From: Paracoccaceae bacterium
GTDB taxonomy: Bacteria; Pseudomonadota; Alphaproteobacteria; Rhodobacterales; Rhodobacteraceae
Reading direction: 5' to 3'
Length of the DNA: 64,000 bases
NCBI GenBank assembly: GCA_014872815.1
Contig: WKFK01000014.1
Span: 62,001 to 126,000, forward strand
Part shown: piece by piece, positions 43,235-52,651 of the stretch
Layout: each line of letters opens with the position of its first letter
Position numbering within the stretch: position 1 is the stretch's first letter
Notes under the pieces: model-generated
Databases searched by the model: none
What the model was told of the DNA's origin: nothing
Seen by the model: the letters and a program-made list of their open reading frames with translations, nothing else
Program-made: the position numbers and the translations under genes

Positions 43235-43572
43235 GTATGGCCAATCCCTACGCAGGTGAGGTGGCGCTTACAATTGATGGGCGGCGGCATGTGTTGAAGT
43301 TGACGCTTGGCGCCTTGGCCGAGTTGGAGGCGGGGTTGGGCGAAGAGACGCTGGTGGCGCTTATCGGACGCTTTGAGAGTGGTGGATTTGCCTCGCGGGA
43401 CGTGCTGGCGCTGATCGTGGCAGGGCTGCGGGGCGGCGGGTGGCAGGGGGAGGCAAAGGACCTGATGCAATCGGAAATCAAGGGCGGGGCAATGGAAGCC
43501 GCGAAAGTCGCGGCGCAGTTGTTGGTGCGGGCGTTTGGCCCGGTGGGCGTGTCGGACGATGACCCGGTTTGA
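43231..43572 (+). CDS. GTA g10, tail assembly chaperone
   Basis: The 113-residue protein has PYAGEVALTIDGRRHVLKLT, LGALAELEAGLGEETLVALI and RDVLALIVAGLRGGGW, the GTA-specific chaperone (GTA g10) pattern. It overlaps both neighbours. The start is GTG 43231 overlapping g9, or ATG 43237. With g10.1 it resembles the G/GT pair of phage tails, but the two are separate overlapping frames here. Confidence 0.82.
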   Translation: MSMANPYAGEVALTIDGRRHVLKLTLGALAELEAGLGEETLVALIGRFESGGFASRDVLALIVAGLRGGGWQGEAKDLMQSEIKGGAMEAAKVAAQLLVRAFGPVGVSDDDPV

Positions 43573-43759
43573 CTGGCCCGTATTGATGCAGGCCGGAGTG
43601 CATGGGCTGGGCCTGAAGCCAGCAGAGTTCTGGCAGCTCACCCCGGCTGAATTTGCGTTGATGATGGGGCCGTCGGGGGCACGGACGATGACGCGTAGCG
43701 GGTTTGAAACACTGATGGCGGCTTATCCCGACACAAAGGAAGGATCACAGCATGGATGA
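43559..43759 (+). CDS. GTA g10.1, small tail chaperone
   Basis: The 66-residue product (TRFDWPVLMQAGVHGLGLKP, then EFWQLTPAEFALMMGP) matches the short rcc01693-type GTA/phage tail protein family. It overlaps the end of g10 by 14 bases and the start of the tape measure by eight. It is short but well placed and conserved in pattern. Confidence 0.8.
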   Translation: MTRFDWPVLMQAGVHGLGLKPAEFWQLTPAEFALMMGPSGARTMTRSGFETLMAAYPDTKEGSQHG

Positions 43760-44405
43760 TTTTGACGCCTTTGAAGGGCAAGTGGATGCGCTGGAAGTCA
43801 CCCTGGGGCAGGCGACTGCGATGGTGGCCGGCTTTGACGGCGAATTGCGCCGTATGCAGCAGGCGTTGGACGCGACCGGACAGGATGTGGCCTCTCTGGA
43901 AAAAGGCATCAGTCGCGGATTGCGCAAAGCCTTTGACGGATTGGTGTTTGATGGCATGAAGCTTTCAGACGCGCTGGAACGTTTGGCGCAGAGCATGATT
44001 GATGCCGCGTATCGAGGCGCGTTGAAGCCGGTCACAGATCAGATTGGACAGGTGGTGTCTTCTGGAATTGGCGGATTGATGGGCGATCTGCTGCCTTTTG
44101 CCGATGGGGGCGCATTTACGCAGGGGCGGGTGATGCCCTTTGCCAATGGCGGTGTCGTCAGCGGGCCGGTCAGTTTTCCGTTGCGGGGTGGTCGCGGATT
44201 GATGGGCGAGGCCGGTCCAGAGGCGATTTTGCCGCTTTCACGTGGGATCGACGGAAAGTTGGGCGTGCGCAGTCAGGGGGGCGGTGGTCCGGTTCAGGTG
44301 GTGATGAATATTACCACACCAGATGTCGAAGGCTTCCGCCGCTCGCAGGGACAGATTGCCACGCAAATGAGCCGCGCTTTGGGGCGGGCCCAGCGCAACC
44401 GATAG
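43752..44405 (+). CDS. GTA g11, tail tape measure
   Basis: The 217-residue protein sets tail length; it is short, as usual for GTA with its short tail. It has a helical first half (DALEVTLGQATAMVAGFDGE, DVASLEKGISRGLRKAFDGL) and a Gly-rich part MPFANGGVVSGPVSFPL with RGLMGEAGPEAILPLSRG, a motif shared by tape measures of lambdoid phages. It overlaps the g10.1 stop. Confidence 0.88.
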   Translation: MDDFDAFEGQVDALEVTLGQATAMVAGFDGELRRMQQALDATGQDVASLEKGISRGLRKAFDGLVFDGMKLSDALERLAQSMIDAAYRGALKPVTDQIGQVVSSGIGGLMGDLLPFADGGAFTQGRVMPFANGGVVSGPVSFPLRGGRGLMGEAGPEAILPLSRGIDGKLGVRSQGGGGPVQVVMNITTPDVEGFRRSQGQIATQMSRALGRAQRNR

Positions 44406-44414
44406 GAGGCGAAT

Positions 44415-45047
44415 ATGAGTTTTCACGAGGTCAGGTTCCCAGCCACATTGAGTTTTGGGTCCGTTGGCGGGCCACAGAGGCGCACTGAGGTCGTGACTTT
44501 GGTCAATGGGTTTGAAGAGCGCAACACGCCTTGGGCGCATTCGCGCAGGCGCTATGACGCTGGGGTCGGTATGCGGTCGTTGGATGACGTGGAGACGTTG
44601 ATCGCATTCTTTGAGGCGCGGCGGGGGCAGTTGCATGGCTTTCGCTGGAAAGACTGGTCTGACTATAAGTCCTGCCCGGCGTCTCAGGACGTGGATTACC
44701 GCGATCAGGTGATTGCGCATGGCGATGATGTGACCGCCGCATTCCAACTGGCTAAGACGTATCATTCTGGTCCGCACAGCTATGAGCGACCAATTCGTAA
44801 GCCGGTTCAAGGGTCGGTCAAGGTTGGCCTGGGTGGCGATGGGCTGGTGGAAGGCGTCGATTACGAGGTCGACCTCCCCAGTGGGGTTGTCACGTTTGCG
44901 CATCCCCCTAATCAGGGCACAGAGATCACCGCCGGGTTTGAGTTTGACGTGCCGGTGCGTTTTGACGCCGACAGTATTCAGACCAGCGTGGCCAGTTTCA
45001 AAGCTGGTGACTTGCCCAACGTGCCGGTGATTGAGGTGCGGGTCTGA
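44415..45047 (+). CDS. GTA g12, distal tail protein (DUF2460)
   Basis: The 210-residue DUF2460 protein starts SFHEVRFPATLSFGSVGGP and contains DVETLIAFFEARRGQLHGFR with WKDWSDYKSC, and SVKVGLGGDGLVEGVDYEVD. It joins the tail tube to the baseplate. An ideal TAGGAGGC is just upstream. Its stop overlaps the g13 start by one base. Confidence 0.9.
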   Translation: MSFHEVRFPATLSFGSVGGPQRRTEVVTLVNGFEERNTPWAHSRRRYDAGVGMRSLDDVETLIAFFEARRGQLHGFRWKDWSDYKSCPASQDVDYRDQVIAHGDDVTAAFQLAKTYHSGPHSYERPIRKPVQGSVKVGLGGDGLVEGVDYEVDLPSGVVTFAHPPNQGTEITAGFEFDVPVRFDADSIQTSVASFKAGDLPNVPVIEVRV

Positions 45048-45934
45048 TGGCGTTTCAACCAGAGTTGTTAGAGCACCTCCAAACTGGTGAGACCACGGTG
45101 GCCCGTACCTGGGGGATCACGCGGAAAGATGGCGTGAAACTGGGCTTTACGGATCATGACGGGGACCTTGCCTTTGAGGGGTTTACGTTTCGCGCCGCAA
45201 CGGGATTGACGGCGAGTGCCATTGAGCAGGGCACTGGCCTGTCGGTGGATAATGCAGAGGCTGTTGGACTGTTGAGCGACGCCGCCGTGACGGATGCAGA
45301 CATCGAAGCGGGGCGTTTGGATGGCGCGGAGGTGGTGGCCTGGATGGTAAATTGGGCGGATACGTCACAGCGCAGCGTGGTGTTTCGTGGCTCCATCGGA
45401 GAAATTCGTCGATCCGGGGGGGCATTTATCGCCGAATTGCGCGGTCTAGCAGAAGCGCTGAATTCGCCGCGCGGACGGGTGTATCAGCGCCCTTGCACCG
45501 CGGTCCTTGGAGATACGTCCTGTCGCTTTGACGTTGCTGCGGCTGGGTATCGAACTCAGGTTGCCATTGCGCAGGTTGAAGATCAGCGGGTCTTTGAGGT
45601 TGGACGTCTGGCCGAATTTGAAAGTGGCTGGTTCGCGCGCGGACAGATGCGGATTGTCTCGGGGCAGGCTGAGGGTCTGGGCGGGCTTATAAAGCGTGAC
45701 TGGGTGGCCGAAGATGGCGTTCGGCGTATCGAACTATGGGAAGAAGTGCGGTCCGAAGTTGCGGTTGGGGATAGGCTTCAGCTCACAGCAGGCTGTGACA
45801 AGCGGTTTTCGACGTGTCGATTCAAGTTTTTGAACCACCTCAACTTTCAGGGGTTTCCTGACATTCCAGGGGAAGACTGGGTCACCAGTTATCCGAGCCA
45901 GAACAGCGGAAATACGGGGGGCAGCCTCCGATGA
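45047..45934 (+). CDS. GTA g13, baseplate hub (DUF2163)
   Basis: The 295-residue DUF2163 protein has a conserved core: WGITRKDGVKLGFTDHDGDL, SVDNAEAVGLLSDAAVTDAD, and Cys residues in RPCTAVLGDTSCRFDV and AGCDKRFSTCRFKFLN. In RcGTA this is the hub and binds an Fe-S cluster through such Cys, which matches the CDKRFSTC pattern. Its stop overlaps g14 by four bases. Confidence 0.9.
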   Translation: MAFQPELLEHLQTGETTVARTWGITRKDGVKLGFTDHDGDLAFEGFTFRAATGLTASAIEQGTGLSVDNAEAVGLLSDAAVTDADIEAGRLDGAEVVAWMVNWADTSQRSVVFRGSIGEIRRSGGAFIAELRGLAEALNSPRGRVYQRPCTAVLGDTSCRFDVAAAGYRTQVAIAQVEDQRVFEVGRLAEFESGWFARGQMRIVSGQAEGLGGLIKRDWVAEDGVRRIELWEEVRSEVAVGDRLQLTAGCDKRFSTCRFKFLNHLNFQGFPDIPGEDWVTSYPSQNSGNTGGSLR

Positions 45935-46377
45935 GCGGGACAGTAGGACAAAAGGCGGTCGCCGAGGCGCGCCGTTGGATTGGCACGCCCTATGTGCATC
46001 AAGCCAGTTGTCGGGGTGGCGGTGCCGACTGTCTTGGCCTCATACGCGGTGTTTGGCGGCACTTATATGGGGCGGAACCTGAGATGGTGCCGGCATATAC
46101 GCAGGACTGGTCTGAGGCTCATGGGACAGAAGCGCTTTGGGCAGCAGCGCGACGGTGTTTGTGTTCCAAGCCCATCACCGACCATCAGCCTGGAGACGTG
46201 CTCTTGTTTCGCATGAAATGCGGAGCCGTTGCCAAACACTTGGCGATCGCCGGTGAAGTTGGCCCAAGGGCCAGCTTCATTCACGCCTACAGCGGGCATG
46301 CGGTGGTTGAGAGTCCGATGAGCACACCTTGGCAGCGGCGGATCGTGGCGCGGTTTGCCTTTCCTGACCACGTCTAA
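45931..46377 (+). CDS. GTA g14, NlpC/P60 peptidoglycan peptidase
   Basis: The 148-residue NlpC/P60 protein has catalytic Cys34 in GGGADCLGLIRGVW and His103 in AVAKHLAIAG, with His118 in FIHAYSG nearby. It should cut cell wall peptides at the recipient cell so that DNA can pass. Length and placement match RcGTA g14. Confidence 0.9.
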   Translation: MSGTVGQKAVAEARRWIGTPYVHQASCRGGGADCLGLIRGVWRHLYGAEPEMVPAYTQDWSEAHGTEALWAAARRCLCSKPITDHQPGDVLLFRMKCGAVAKHLAIAGEVGPRASFIHAYSGHAVVESPMSTPWQRRIVARFAFPDHV

Positions 46378-46400
46378 GAATTAGTAAGGGGCAAAACGGT

Positions 46401-49400
46401 ATGGCAACAGTGATTTTAGCCGCCGCTGGCGCGGCGCTTGGCGGGACGGTGGGAGGTGGATTGCTCGGTGTGTCCTCTGTGGCCATTGGCCGCCTGGCAG
46501 GTGCAACTCTTGGACGCCTGGTTGATCAAGGTGTCATGGGGGCAGGCTCAGATGTGATCGAAACCGGCAAACTGGACCGCTTCCGGTTAACCGGGTCTGC
46601 GGAAGGGGCGGCGCAGGCCCGGATTTTTGGACGCATGAGAGTGGCCGGGCAGGTCATTTGGGCGACCCGTTTTGCCGAGACGGTGACAGAGACAGGCGGT
46701 GGCAAAGGCATGCCTTCTCAACCCAAAACCCGCAGTTACAGCTATTCGGTCTCTTTGGCGATTGCTTTGTGTGAGGGGGAAATCCTTCGCGTGGGGCGTA
46801 TTTGGGCTGACGGAATTGAGATCGGTCAAGAAGAACTGTCTATGCAAGTGTATACCGGCACGGATGATCAAATGCCTGATCCAAAAATGGAGGCTGTCGA
46901 GGGGGAGGGCGCTGTGCCCGCCTATCGTGGGACCGCCTATGTGGTGATCGAGGATCTGCAACTTGAACGTTTTGGCAACCGGGTGCCTCAGTTTAACTTT
47001 GAAGTGGTGCGGGCAACGCCGGATATTTTGCCTGAGAGTGAAGCTGACTACAGCAATTGTGTGCGCGCGGTTGCCCTGATGCCAGGCACGGGCGAGTACG
47101 CTTTGGCGACATCGCCGGTGTATTCCTCTCCTGAGCCTGGTGAGACACGTTGCGCCAATGAGCACACGCCGTCAGGGCAGACAGACTTTGTGACGTCGTT
47201 TCAAGACCTCCGAGAGGAACTTCCGAATTGTGGTGCAGCCTCTTTGGTCGTGAGTTGGTTTGGGGACGATCTACGTGCGGACATGTGTCAGCTGCGTCCC
47301 AAAGTCGAGAATGTCGACGTTGACGGGGATAATATGCCTTGGCGGGTTTCTGGTCTGTCGCGGGCTCAAGCGGAGGCTGTTGCGCAATTGGAGGGGCGGC
47401 CGGTTTACGGAGGCACTCCGGCGGATAAGGCGGTGGTGCAGGCGATCAGGCACATGTCCGCTGCTGGTACGCTGGTGACGTTCTATCCGTTCATTCTGAT
47501 GGAGCAGATGGCCGGGAATGGCCTGCCTGACCCCTGGAGCGACGCGGGGGATCAGCCGGTTTTGCCTTGGCGAGGGCGGATCACCAGCTCGGTTGCTTTT
47601 GGAAAAGACGGCAGTCCAGATGGGTCTGCTCAGGCAGACGCCGAGGTAGCGGCTTTCTTTGGCACGGCCGTGGCTGCAGACTTTTTGGTGGGTGACGATG
47701 ATGTGCAGTACACAGGACCCGAAGAATGGTCTTATCGACGGTTCATCTTACACTATGCAGCATTGTGTGCGGCGGCGGGCGGCGTTGAAGCTTTTTGCAT
47801 AGGGTCGGAAATGCGCGGGTTGACGCAGATCCGTGGGGCATCGGGTTTTCCCGCGGTTGCGGCGCTCAAAGCACTTGCGAAAGATGTGCGAGCCTTGTTG
47901 GGGCCTGACGTCAAAATCGGCTACGCGGCGGATTGGTCAGAGTATTTTGGGTTTCATCCTCCAGACGGATCAGGAGACGTGTATTTCCATTTGGATCCCC
48001 TCTGGTCCGATCCTGAGATCGATTTTATTGGCATCGACAACTACATGCCGCTGTCTGACTGGCGAGACGGGGATGCACATCTGGATGCGCAGGAGTGGGA
48101 AAGCCCAACGGATGTGGCGTATTTGGCGGCAAATATTGCGGGCGGGGAAGGCTTTGATTGGTTCTATCATTCCGACAACGCGCGGGAGGCCCAAATCCGG
48201 TCGCCCATCGAGGATGAGGCGTATCTAGAACCGTGGGTGTTTCGATACAAAGACATCCAAAATTGGTGGTCAAATGCACATCATGAACGCATCGGTGGCG
48301 TGCGCCAAGAAACTGCGACCGATTGGGTGCCTCGGTCAAAGCCGATCTGGTTCACAGAAATTGGATGTGCGGCCATTGAGAGGGGCACCAATCAACCAAA
48401 CGTCTTTTTGGACGCCAAATCATCGGAGTCTGCATTGCCCTATTTCTCTAAGGGACTGCGGGATGACGAAGTGCAGCAACGTTATTACCAGGCGTTTTCG
48501 CGGCACTTTGGCGAGGTGGAAAACAATCCTCAATCAGATGTCTATGACGGATTGATGGTTGATCGGAACCGTATGTTTGCCTGGGCTTGGGATGCGCGTC
48601 CATTTCCGGCCTTCCCGAACGACCGGGAGACTTGGAGCGATGGCGACAATTATGCGAAGGGCCATTGGATTAACGGACGGGTGTCTAACAGAACACTCGC
48701 ATCTGTTGTGGCTGAGATTTGCATGGCGGCTGGGGTCACGACATTTGATGTTTCCAAATTGCGCGGCGTGGTGCGTGGGTACGTGCAAAGAGATGTGGCC
48801 GATGGCCGCGCGGCGCTCCAACCCTTGATGTTGCGACATGGATTTGACGCGGTTGAGCGTGACGGTGTTTTGCAATTTGTCATGCGTGGTGGACCACGGG
48901 CGGCTGATTTCGAGTTGGACGATCTGGCAGTATCCGATGAGGTTGAGGGAGACATCGAGTTAAACCGACAGGCAGATGCAGAATTGGCAGGGCGTGTGCG
49001 CTTGAGTTTTGTGCTTGCAGAAAATGCGTTTGATACGGTCGCGGAAGAAGCGATTTTGCATGATGAGGCCACGTTCGGTGTGGCGCAGAGTGAAACCGAA
49101 GAATTGATGACGCGCGGAGAGGGGCGTCAAACGGTCGAACGTTGGCTTGCCGAAACACGGGTGGCGCGAGACCGCGTAAAGCTTGCGCTCCCGCCCAGTC
49201 GGGCCGATGTCGGGGCCGGTGATGTTGTCAAAATTGGGTCTTCTGGGGGACAGGCGCAAAGCTTTCGAATGGAGCGTGTGACACAACAGGAGGGGCAACT
49301 TCTTGAAGGTGCGCGCGTTGAGCGGCAGATTTATGAAGCCTCTCAGATGAGCGAGGATGTCGTCAGGCAAAGCGGTTTTGTGGCCCCGGTGCCGGTGCAT

Positions 49401-50318
49401 AGCCTGTTGCTGGATGTTCCATTGATGACTGGCGAAGAGGTGCCTCATGCGCCTCATATTGCAGTAACAGGCCGGCCGTGGCCCGGAAGCGCCGCTGTCT
49501 ATATGAGCGATCAGGATGAAGGGTATTCCCTCAACACGGTGGTCGACCATACGGCGATAATTGGGGTGACAGAGAATGCACTTTCGCGTGCTCCTGCCGG
49601 CCGCTGGGATCTTGGCGCGGCCTTGCAGGTACGGCTGCTCAGCGGCGCGTTGACATCGGTTTCCGCTGCAGACGCCTTAAACGGGAAAAATCTGGCGTTT
49701 GTGGGCAGTGGGAGACCGGATGAATGGGAGGCGCTGCAATTCCAATCGGCAGAGTTGGTTGAAGAGCGGCGTTATCTTGTGTCACGGCGATTGCGCGGGC
49801 AATTGGGCACGGATGCAATGATGCCGGATGCTTGGATGCCTGGTAGTTGGTTCGTGGTGATGTCACCGGAGGTCACGCAGTTAACGCTGAATCGGCAGAA
49901 GCGAGATTATGCACAGCATATACGCGTTGGGCCAGCGCAGAGGCCAGTCACTGATCCAACCTATACACACCAAATTCACGCATTTTCTGGCGTAGGGCTG
50001 CGTCCTTATGCGCCTGTGCATCTTGCGCAGGTGAGACAGCAAAACGGCGATCTGCACCTGTCATGGATTAGGCGTGCGCGTGTGGATGGAGATGCATGGG
50101 ACGGGCTGGACATACCGCTTGCAGAGGAAGCAGAGGCGTATCTTGTGCGGGCGCGCCGTGGAACGCAGGTTTTACGGGAGGTTCAGGTGGGTCAACAGAG
50201 CTGGGTGTATTCCAATGCGTTGCAAGCGGAGGATGGCGGCGCGGCTGGCATAGAGGTTGACGTTGCGCAAATCTCTGCCACGTTTGGACCAGGCCTTTTC
50301 CGGACGATTCCGCTTTAG
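46401..50318 (+). CDS. GTA g15, megatron/tip protein with TIM-barrel-like domain
   Basis: The 1305-residue protein ends the GTA cluster. It begins with a membrane-active Ala/Gly stretch (ATVILAAAGAALGGTVGGGL), then tail domains and a glycoside hydrolase-like TIM barrel (about residues 430-780, with FCIGSEMRGLTQIRG, AADWSEYFGFHPPDGSGDVY, FIGIDNYMPLSDW and FTEIGCAAIERG). A phage tail region (about 790-1000) and a receptor-side C-terminal part follow. RcGTA g15 crosses the recipient membrane and helps inject DNA. The reading frame is intact over 3.9 kb. No tail-fibre gene follows; cysE comes next. Confidence 0.92.
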   Translation: MATVILAAAGAALGGTVGGGLLGVSSVAIGRLAGATLGRLVDQGVMGAGSDVIETGKLDRFRLTGSAEGAAQARIFGRMRVAGQVIWATRFAETVTETGGGKGMPSQPKTRSYSYSVSLAIALCEGEILRVGRIWADGIEIGQEELSMQVYTGTDDQMPDPKMEAVEGEGAVPAYRGTAYVVIEDLQLERFGNRVPQFNFEVVRATPDILPESEADYSNCVRAVALMPGTGEYALATSPVYSSPEPGETRCANEHTPSGQTDFVTSFQDLREELPNCGAASLVVSWFGDDLRADMCQLRPKVENVDVDGDNMPWRVSGLSRAQAEAVAQLEGRPVYGGTPADKAVVQAIRHMSAAGTLVTFYPFILMEQMAGNGLPDPWSDAGDQPVLPWRGRITSSVAFGKDGSPDGSAQADAEVAAFFGTAVAADFLVGDDDVQYTGPEEWSYRRFILHYAALCAAAGGVEAFCIGSEMRGLTQIRGASGFPAVAALKALAKDVRALLGPDVKIGYAADWSEYFGFHPPDGSGDVYFHLDPLWSDPEIDFIGIDNYMPLSDWRDGDAHLDAQEWESPTDVAYLAANIAGGEGFDWFYHSDNAREAQIRSPIEDEAYLEPWVFRYKDIQNWWSNAHHERIGGVRQETATDWVPRSKPIWFTEIGCAAIERGTNQPNVFLDAKSSESALPYFSKGLRDDEVQQRYYQAFSRHFGEVENNPQSDVYDGLMVDRNRMFAWAWDARPFPAFPNDRETWSDGDNYAKGHWINGRVSNRTLASVVAEICMAAGVTTFDVSKLRGVVRGYVQRDVADGRAALQPLMLRHGFDAVERDGVLQFVMRGGPRAADFELDDLAVSDEVEGDIELNRQADAELAGRVRLSFVLAENAFDTVAEEAILHDEATFGVAQSETEELMTRGEGRQTVERWLAETRVARDRVKLALPPSRADVGAGDVVKIGSSGGQAQSFRMERVTQQEGQLLEGARVERQIYEASQMSEDVVRQSGFVAPVPVHSLLLDVPLMTGEEVPHAPHIAVTGRPWPGSAAVYMSDQDEGYSLNTVVDHTAIIGVTENALSRAPAGRWDLGAALQVRLLSGALTSVSAADALNGKNLAFVGSGRPDEWEALQFQSAELVEERRYLVSRRLRGQLGTDAMMPDAWMPGSWFVVMSPEVTQLTLNRQKRDYAQHIRVGPAQRPVTDPTYTHQIHAFSGVGLRPYAPVHLAQVRQQNGDLHLSWIRRARVDGDAWDGLDIPLAEEAEAYLVRARRGTQVLREVQVGQQSWVYSNALQAEDGGAAGIEVDVAQISATFGPGLFRTIPL

Positions 50319-50439
50319 GTTCGAACGTTCATTCACGCTCTTGTGTTTCATTCGATTTGCTTTTTGCCGTCTTCACACCTTTGAATTTGCGGCGCTTTGC
50401 CTAGGTGGTGTAGACTGGCGGAGAGAAAAGGGGATCAGG

Positions 50440-51255
50440 ATGGCAGAGACGCAACCCAAAGTGACCGAACTTGACCCGGTCTGGCAGCGCATTACACGAG
50501 AAGCAGAAGAAGCGGTAAAGGAAGAACCGCTGATGGGTGGCTTGGTGCATGCCTGCGTTTTACACCATCGCACGATTGAGCGTGCCTTGAGCTATCGCTT
50601 TGCTGCAAAGCTTTCGTCCAACGAGATGTCGATGGTTATCTTGCGAGAGATCGCAGACGAAGCGTTTGCCTCTGATCCGTCGATTGCGGAATCTGCGCGG
50701 GCGGATTTGATGGCAATTTATGACCGCGATCCTGCATGTCATCGCCTGTTGCAGCCGATCTTGTATTTCAAAGGCTATCAAGCTGTGCAAGCGTATCGCA
50801 TTGGCAATTGGCTGTGGCGTCAGGGGCGCACTGACTTGGCCTACTTCATCCAAATGCGCACCAGTGAGATTTTTGGAATCGACATTCACCCTGCCGCCAA
50901 GATTGGTAAAGGCATCATGATCGACCACGCGCATTCCATCGTGATTGGCGAGACCGCTGTGGTGGGAGACAACGTGTCGATGCTGCACTCGGTGACACTT
51001 GGCGGTACCGGCAAAGAAGAAGAGGACCGTCACCCCAAAATTGGCGATGGCGTCTTGATCGGCGCCGGAGCCAAAGTGCTCGGCAACATCAAAGTAGGGC
51101 ATTGCAGCCGCGTTGCTGCTGGTTCGGTTGTGCTGCAAGAAGTGCCGCCATGTTCAACCGTTGCCGGTGTGCCTGCCAAAGTGGTTGGCGAGGCGGGCTG
51201 TGATCAGCCCGCGGTGAATATGAATCAGGATATTGGTGACTGCAACAAAGGTTGA
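50440..51255 (+). CDS. cysE: Serine O-acetyltransferase
   Basis: The 271-residue enzyme makes O-acetylserine, the first step to cysteine. An N-terminal helical domain (about 1-160) is followed by a left-handed hexapeptide helix with DIHPAAKIGKGIMIDHAHSI, VIGETAVVGDNVSMLHSVTL and the acceptor loop GGTGKEEEDRHPKIGDGVLI. The C-terminal IAGVP-like VAGVPAKVVG is typical. ATG 50440 is chosen over in-frame openings from 50257 inside g15. It is 121 bp after the GTA and has its own terminator. Confidence 0.95.
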   Translation: MAETQPKVTELDPVWQRITREAEEAVKEEPLMGGLVHACVLHHRTIERALSYRFAAKLSSNEMSMVILREIADEAFASDPSIAESARADLMAIYDRDPACHRLLQPILYFKGYQAVQAYRIGNWLWRQGRTDLAYFIQMRTSEIFGIDIHPAAKIGKGIMIDHAHSIVIGETAVVGDNVSMLHSVTLGGTGKEEEDRHPKIGDGVLIGAGAKVLGNIKVGHCSRVAAGSVVLQEVPPCSTVAGVPAKVVGEAGCDQPAVNMNQDIGDCNKG

Positions 51256-51274
51256 CAGCCACATGATTTGAAAC

Positions 51275-51307
51275 AAAAAAAGGACCGCATGGTGCGGTCC
51301 TTTTTTT
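51275..51307. terminator. Bidirectional terminator between cysE and pdhC
   Basis: AAAAAAAGGACCGCA pairs with TGCGGTCCTTTTTTT. Both strands have a T run, so it ends cysE and the leftward pdh operon. Confidence 0.92.
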
Positions 51308-51325
51308 GTTGTCTCGCTTGTTTGC

Positions 51326-52639
51326 TCAGGCCAGCATTACCATTGGATTTTCCAAGTTGTCGACAATGGCATTTAGCAACTGCGCCCCCAAGGCACCATC
51401 AATCACGCGGTGATCGACGGATAGGGTCACGGACATCACGGTTGCGACCTCCAGATCACCTTCGGCATTCACAATCGGCTTCTTTGTGCCCGCGCCAACT
51501 GCAAGGATCGCGCCATGCGGCGGGTTGATCACTGCGTCAAAGTTGTCGATGCCAAACATGCCGAGGTTGGAGATGGCAAAGCTGCCGCCCTGGTATTCAT
51601 GCGGTGCCAATTTGCGGTCACGGGCACGAGTGGCGAGGTCTTTCATCTCTGCAGAAAGAGCCGAAAGAGACTTCATCTCGGCGTCTTTGAGCACTGGCGT
51701 GAACAGGCCGCCTTCGATGGCCACAGCCACTGCTACGTCGGACGGAGACAGCTTCAGGATGCGGTCGTTGGCCCAAACGGCGTTTGCTTCTGGCACCTCT
51801 TGCAAGGCCAGAGCGCAAGCTTTGATGATGAAATCGTTCACCGAGAGTTTTGCGCCGCGTTTCTCCAGCTGTTTGTTGAGCTGGCTGCGGAAGGCCAGCA
51901 GCGCGTCCAATTTGATGTCGCGACGCAGGTAGAAGTGCGGGATCGACTGTTTGGCTTCGGTGAGGCGTGCGGCAATGGTTTTGCGCATGCCGTCCAGCGC
52001 AACTTCTTCGAAGTCGCGGTCCGCGTACATTTTGAGGACCATGTCGGTATCCGGCCCGCTGGGCAGTGTGGCTGCTGGCGTCGATGCGGACGGTTTTGCT
52101 GTAGTGGCCGCAGGCTGAGCGGCTGGTGACGTCGTGGCACCTTCAACATCTGCCTTCACGATGCGTCCGCGTGGACCGGATCCCTGAATGGTTGAGAGAT
52201 CCAAGCCTTTGTTGGCCGCGATGCGACGCGCAAGTGGCGATGCGAAGATGCGGTTTCCGTCTGCTGCAACCGGGGCAGCGGGGGCGGCGGGAGTAGGTGC
52301 TGCAGGAGCCCCGCTAGGAGCAGCTGCTTCTGGCGTACTCTCGGTCGCTTCTTCAGGCGTAGCGGTTGATGTGGCACCGAGGTCGCTCGCGCTTTCGCCT
52401 TCTTCGAGCAAAATTGCGATAGGGGAGTTTACAGCAACGCCCTCAGAGCCTTCCGGCACGAGGATTTTGCCAATCACACCATCTTCGACGGCCTCAAACT
52501 CCATGGTCGCCTTGTCAGTTTCAATCTCTGCCAACAGGTCGCCCGACGAGACATCGTCCCCTTCTTTGACAAGCCATTTGGCCAGAGTGCCCTCTTCCAT
52601 GGTGGGCGAGAGAGCCGGCATGAGGATTTCAATAGGCAT
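51326..52639 (-). CDS. pdhC: Dihydrolipoamide acetyltransferase, pyruvate dehydrogenase E2
   Basis: The 437-residue E2 has one N-terminal lipoyl domain with Lys in [14 protein letters not shown] (about residues 35-50), a Pro/Ala linker, a peripheral subunit binding domain ([20 protein letters not shown]), a second linker and the catalytic core with the active site [20 protein letters not shown]. It transfers acetyl groups to CoA in the cytosolic complex. It is last in pdhA-pdhB-pdhC, 12 bp after pdhB. lpd is not in the window. Confidence 0.96.
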   Translation of the reverse strand: MPIEILMPALSPTMEEGTLAKWLVKEGDDVSSGDLLAEIETDKATMEFEAVEDGVIGKILVPEGSEGVAVNSPIAILLEEGESASDLGATSTATPEEATESTPEAAAPSGAPAAPTPAAPAAPVAADGNRIFASPLARRIAANKGLDLSTIQGSGPRGRIVKADVEGATTSPAAQPAATTAKPSASTPAATLPSGPDTDMVLKMYADRDFEEVALDGMRKTIAARLTEAKQSIPHFYLRRDIKLDALLAFRSQLNKQLEKRGAKLSVNDFIIKACALALQEVPEANAVWANDRILKLSPSDVAVAVAIEGGLFTPVLKDAEMKSLSALSAEMKDLATRARDRKLAPHEYQGGSFAISNLGMFGIDNFDAVINPPHGAILAVGAGTKKPIVNAEGDLEVATVMSVTLSVDHRVIDGALGAQLLNAIVDNLENPMVMLA

Positions 52640-52651
52640 GTGCGTGTCTCC

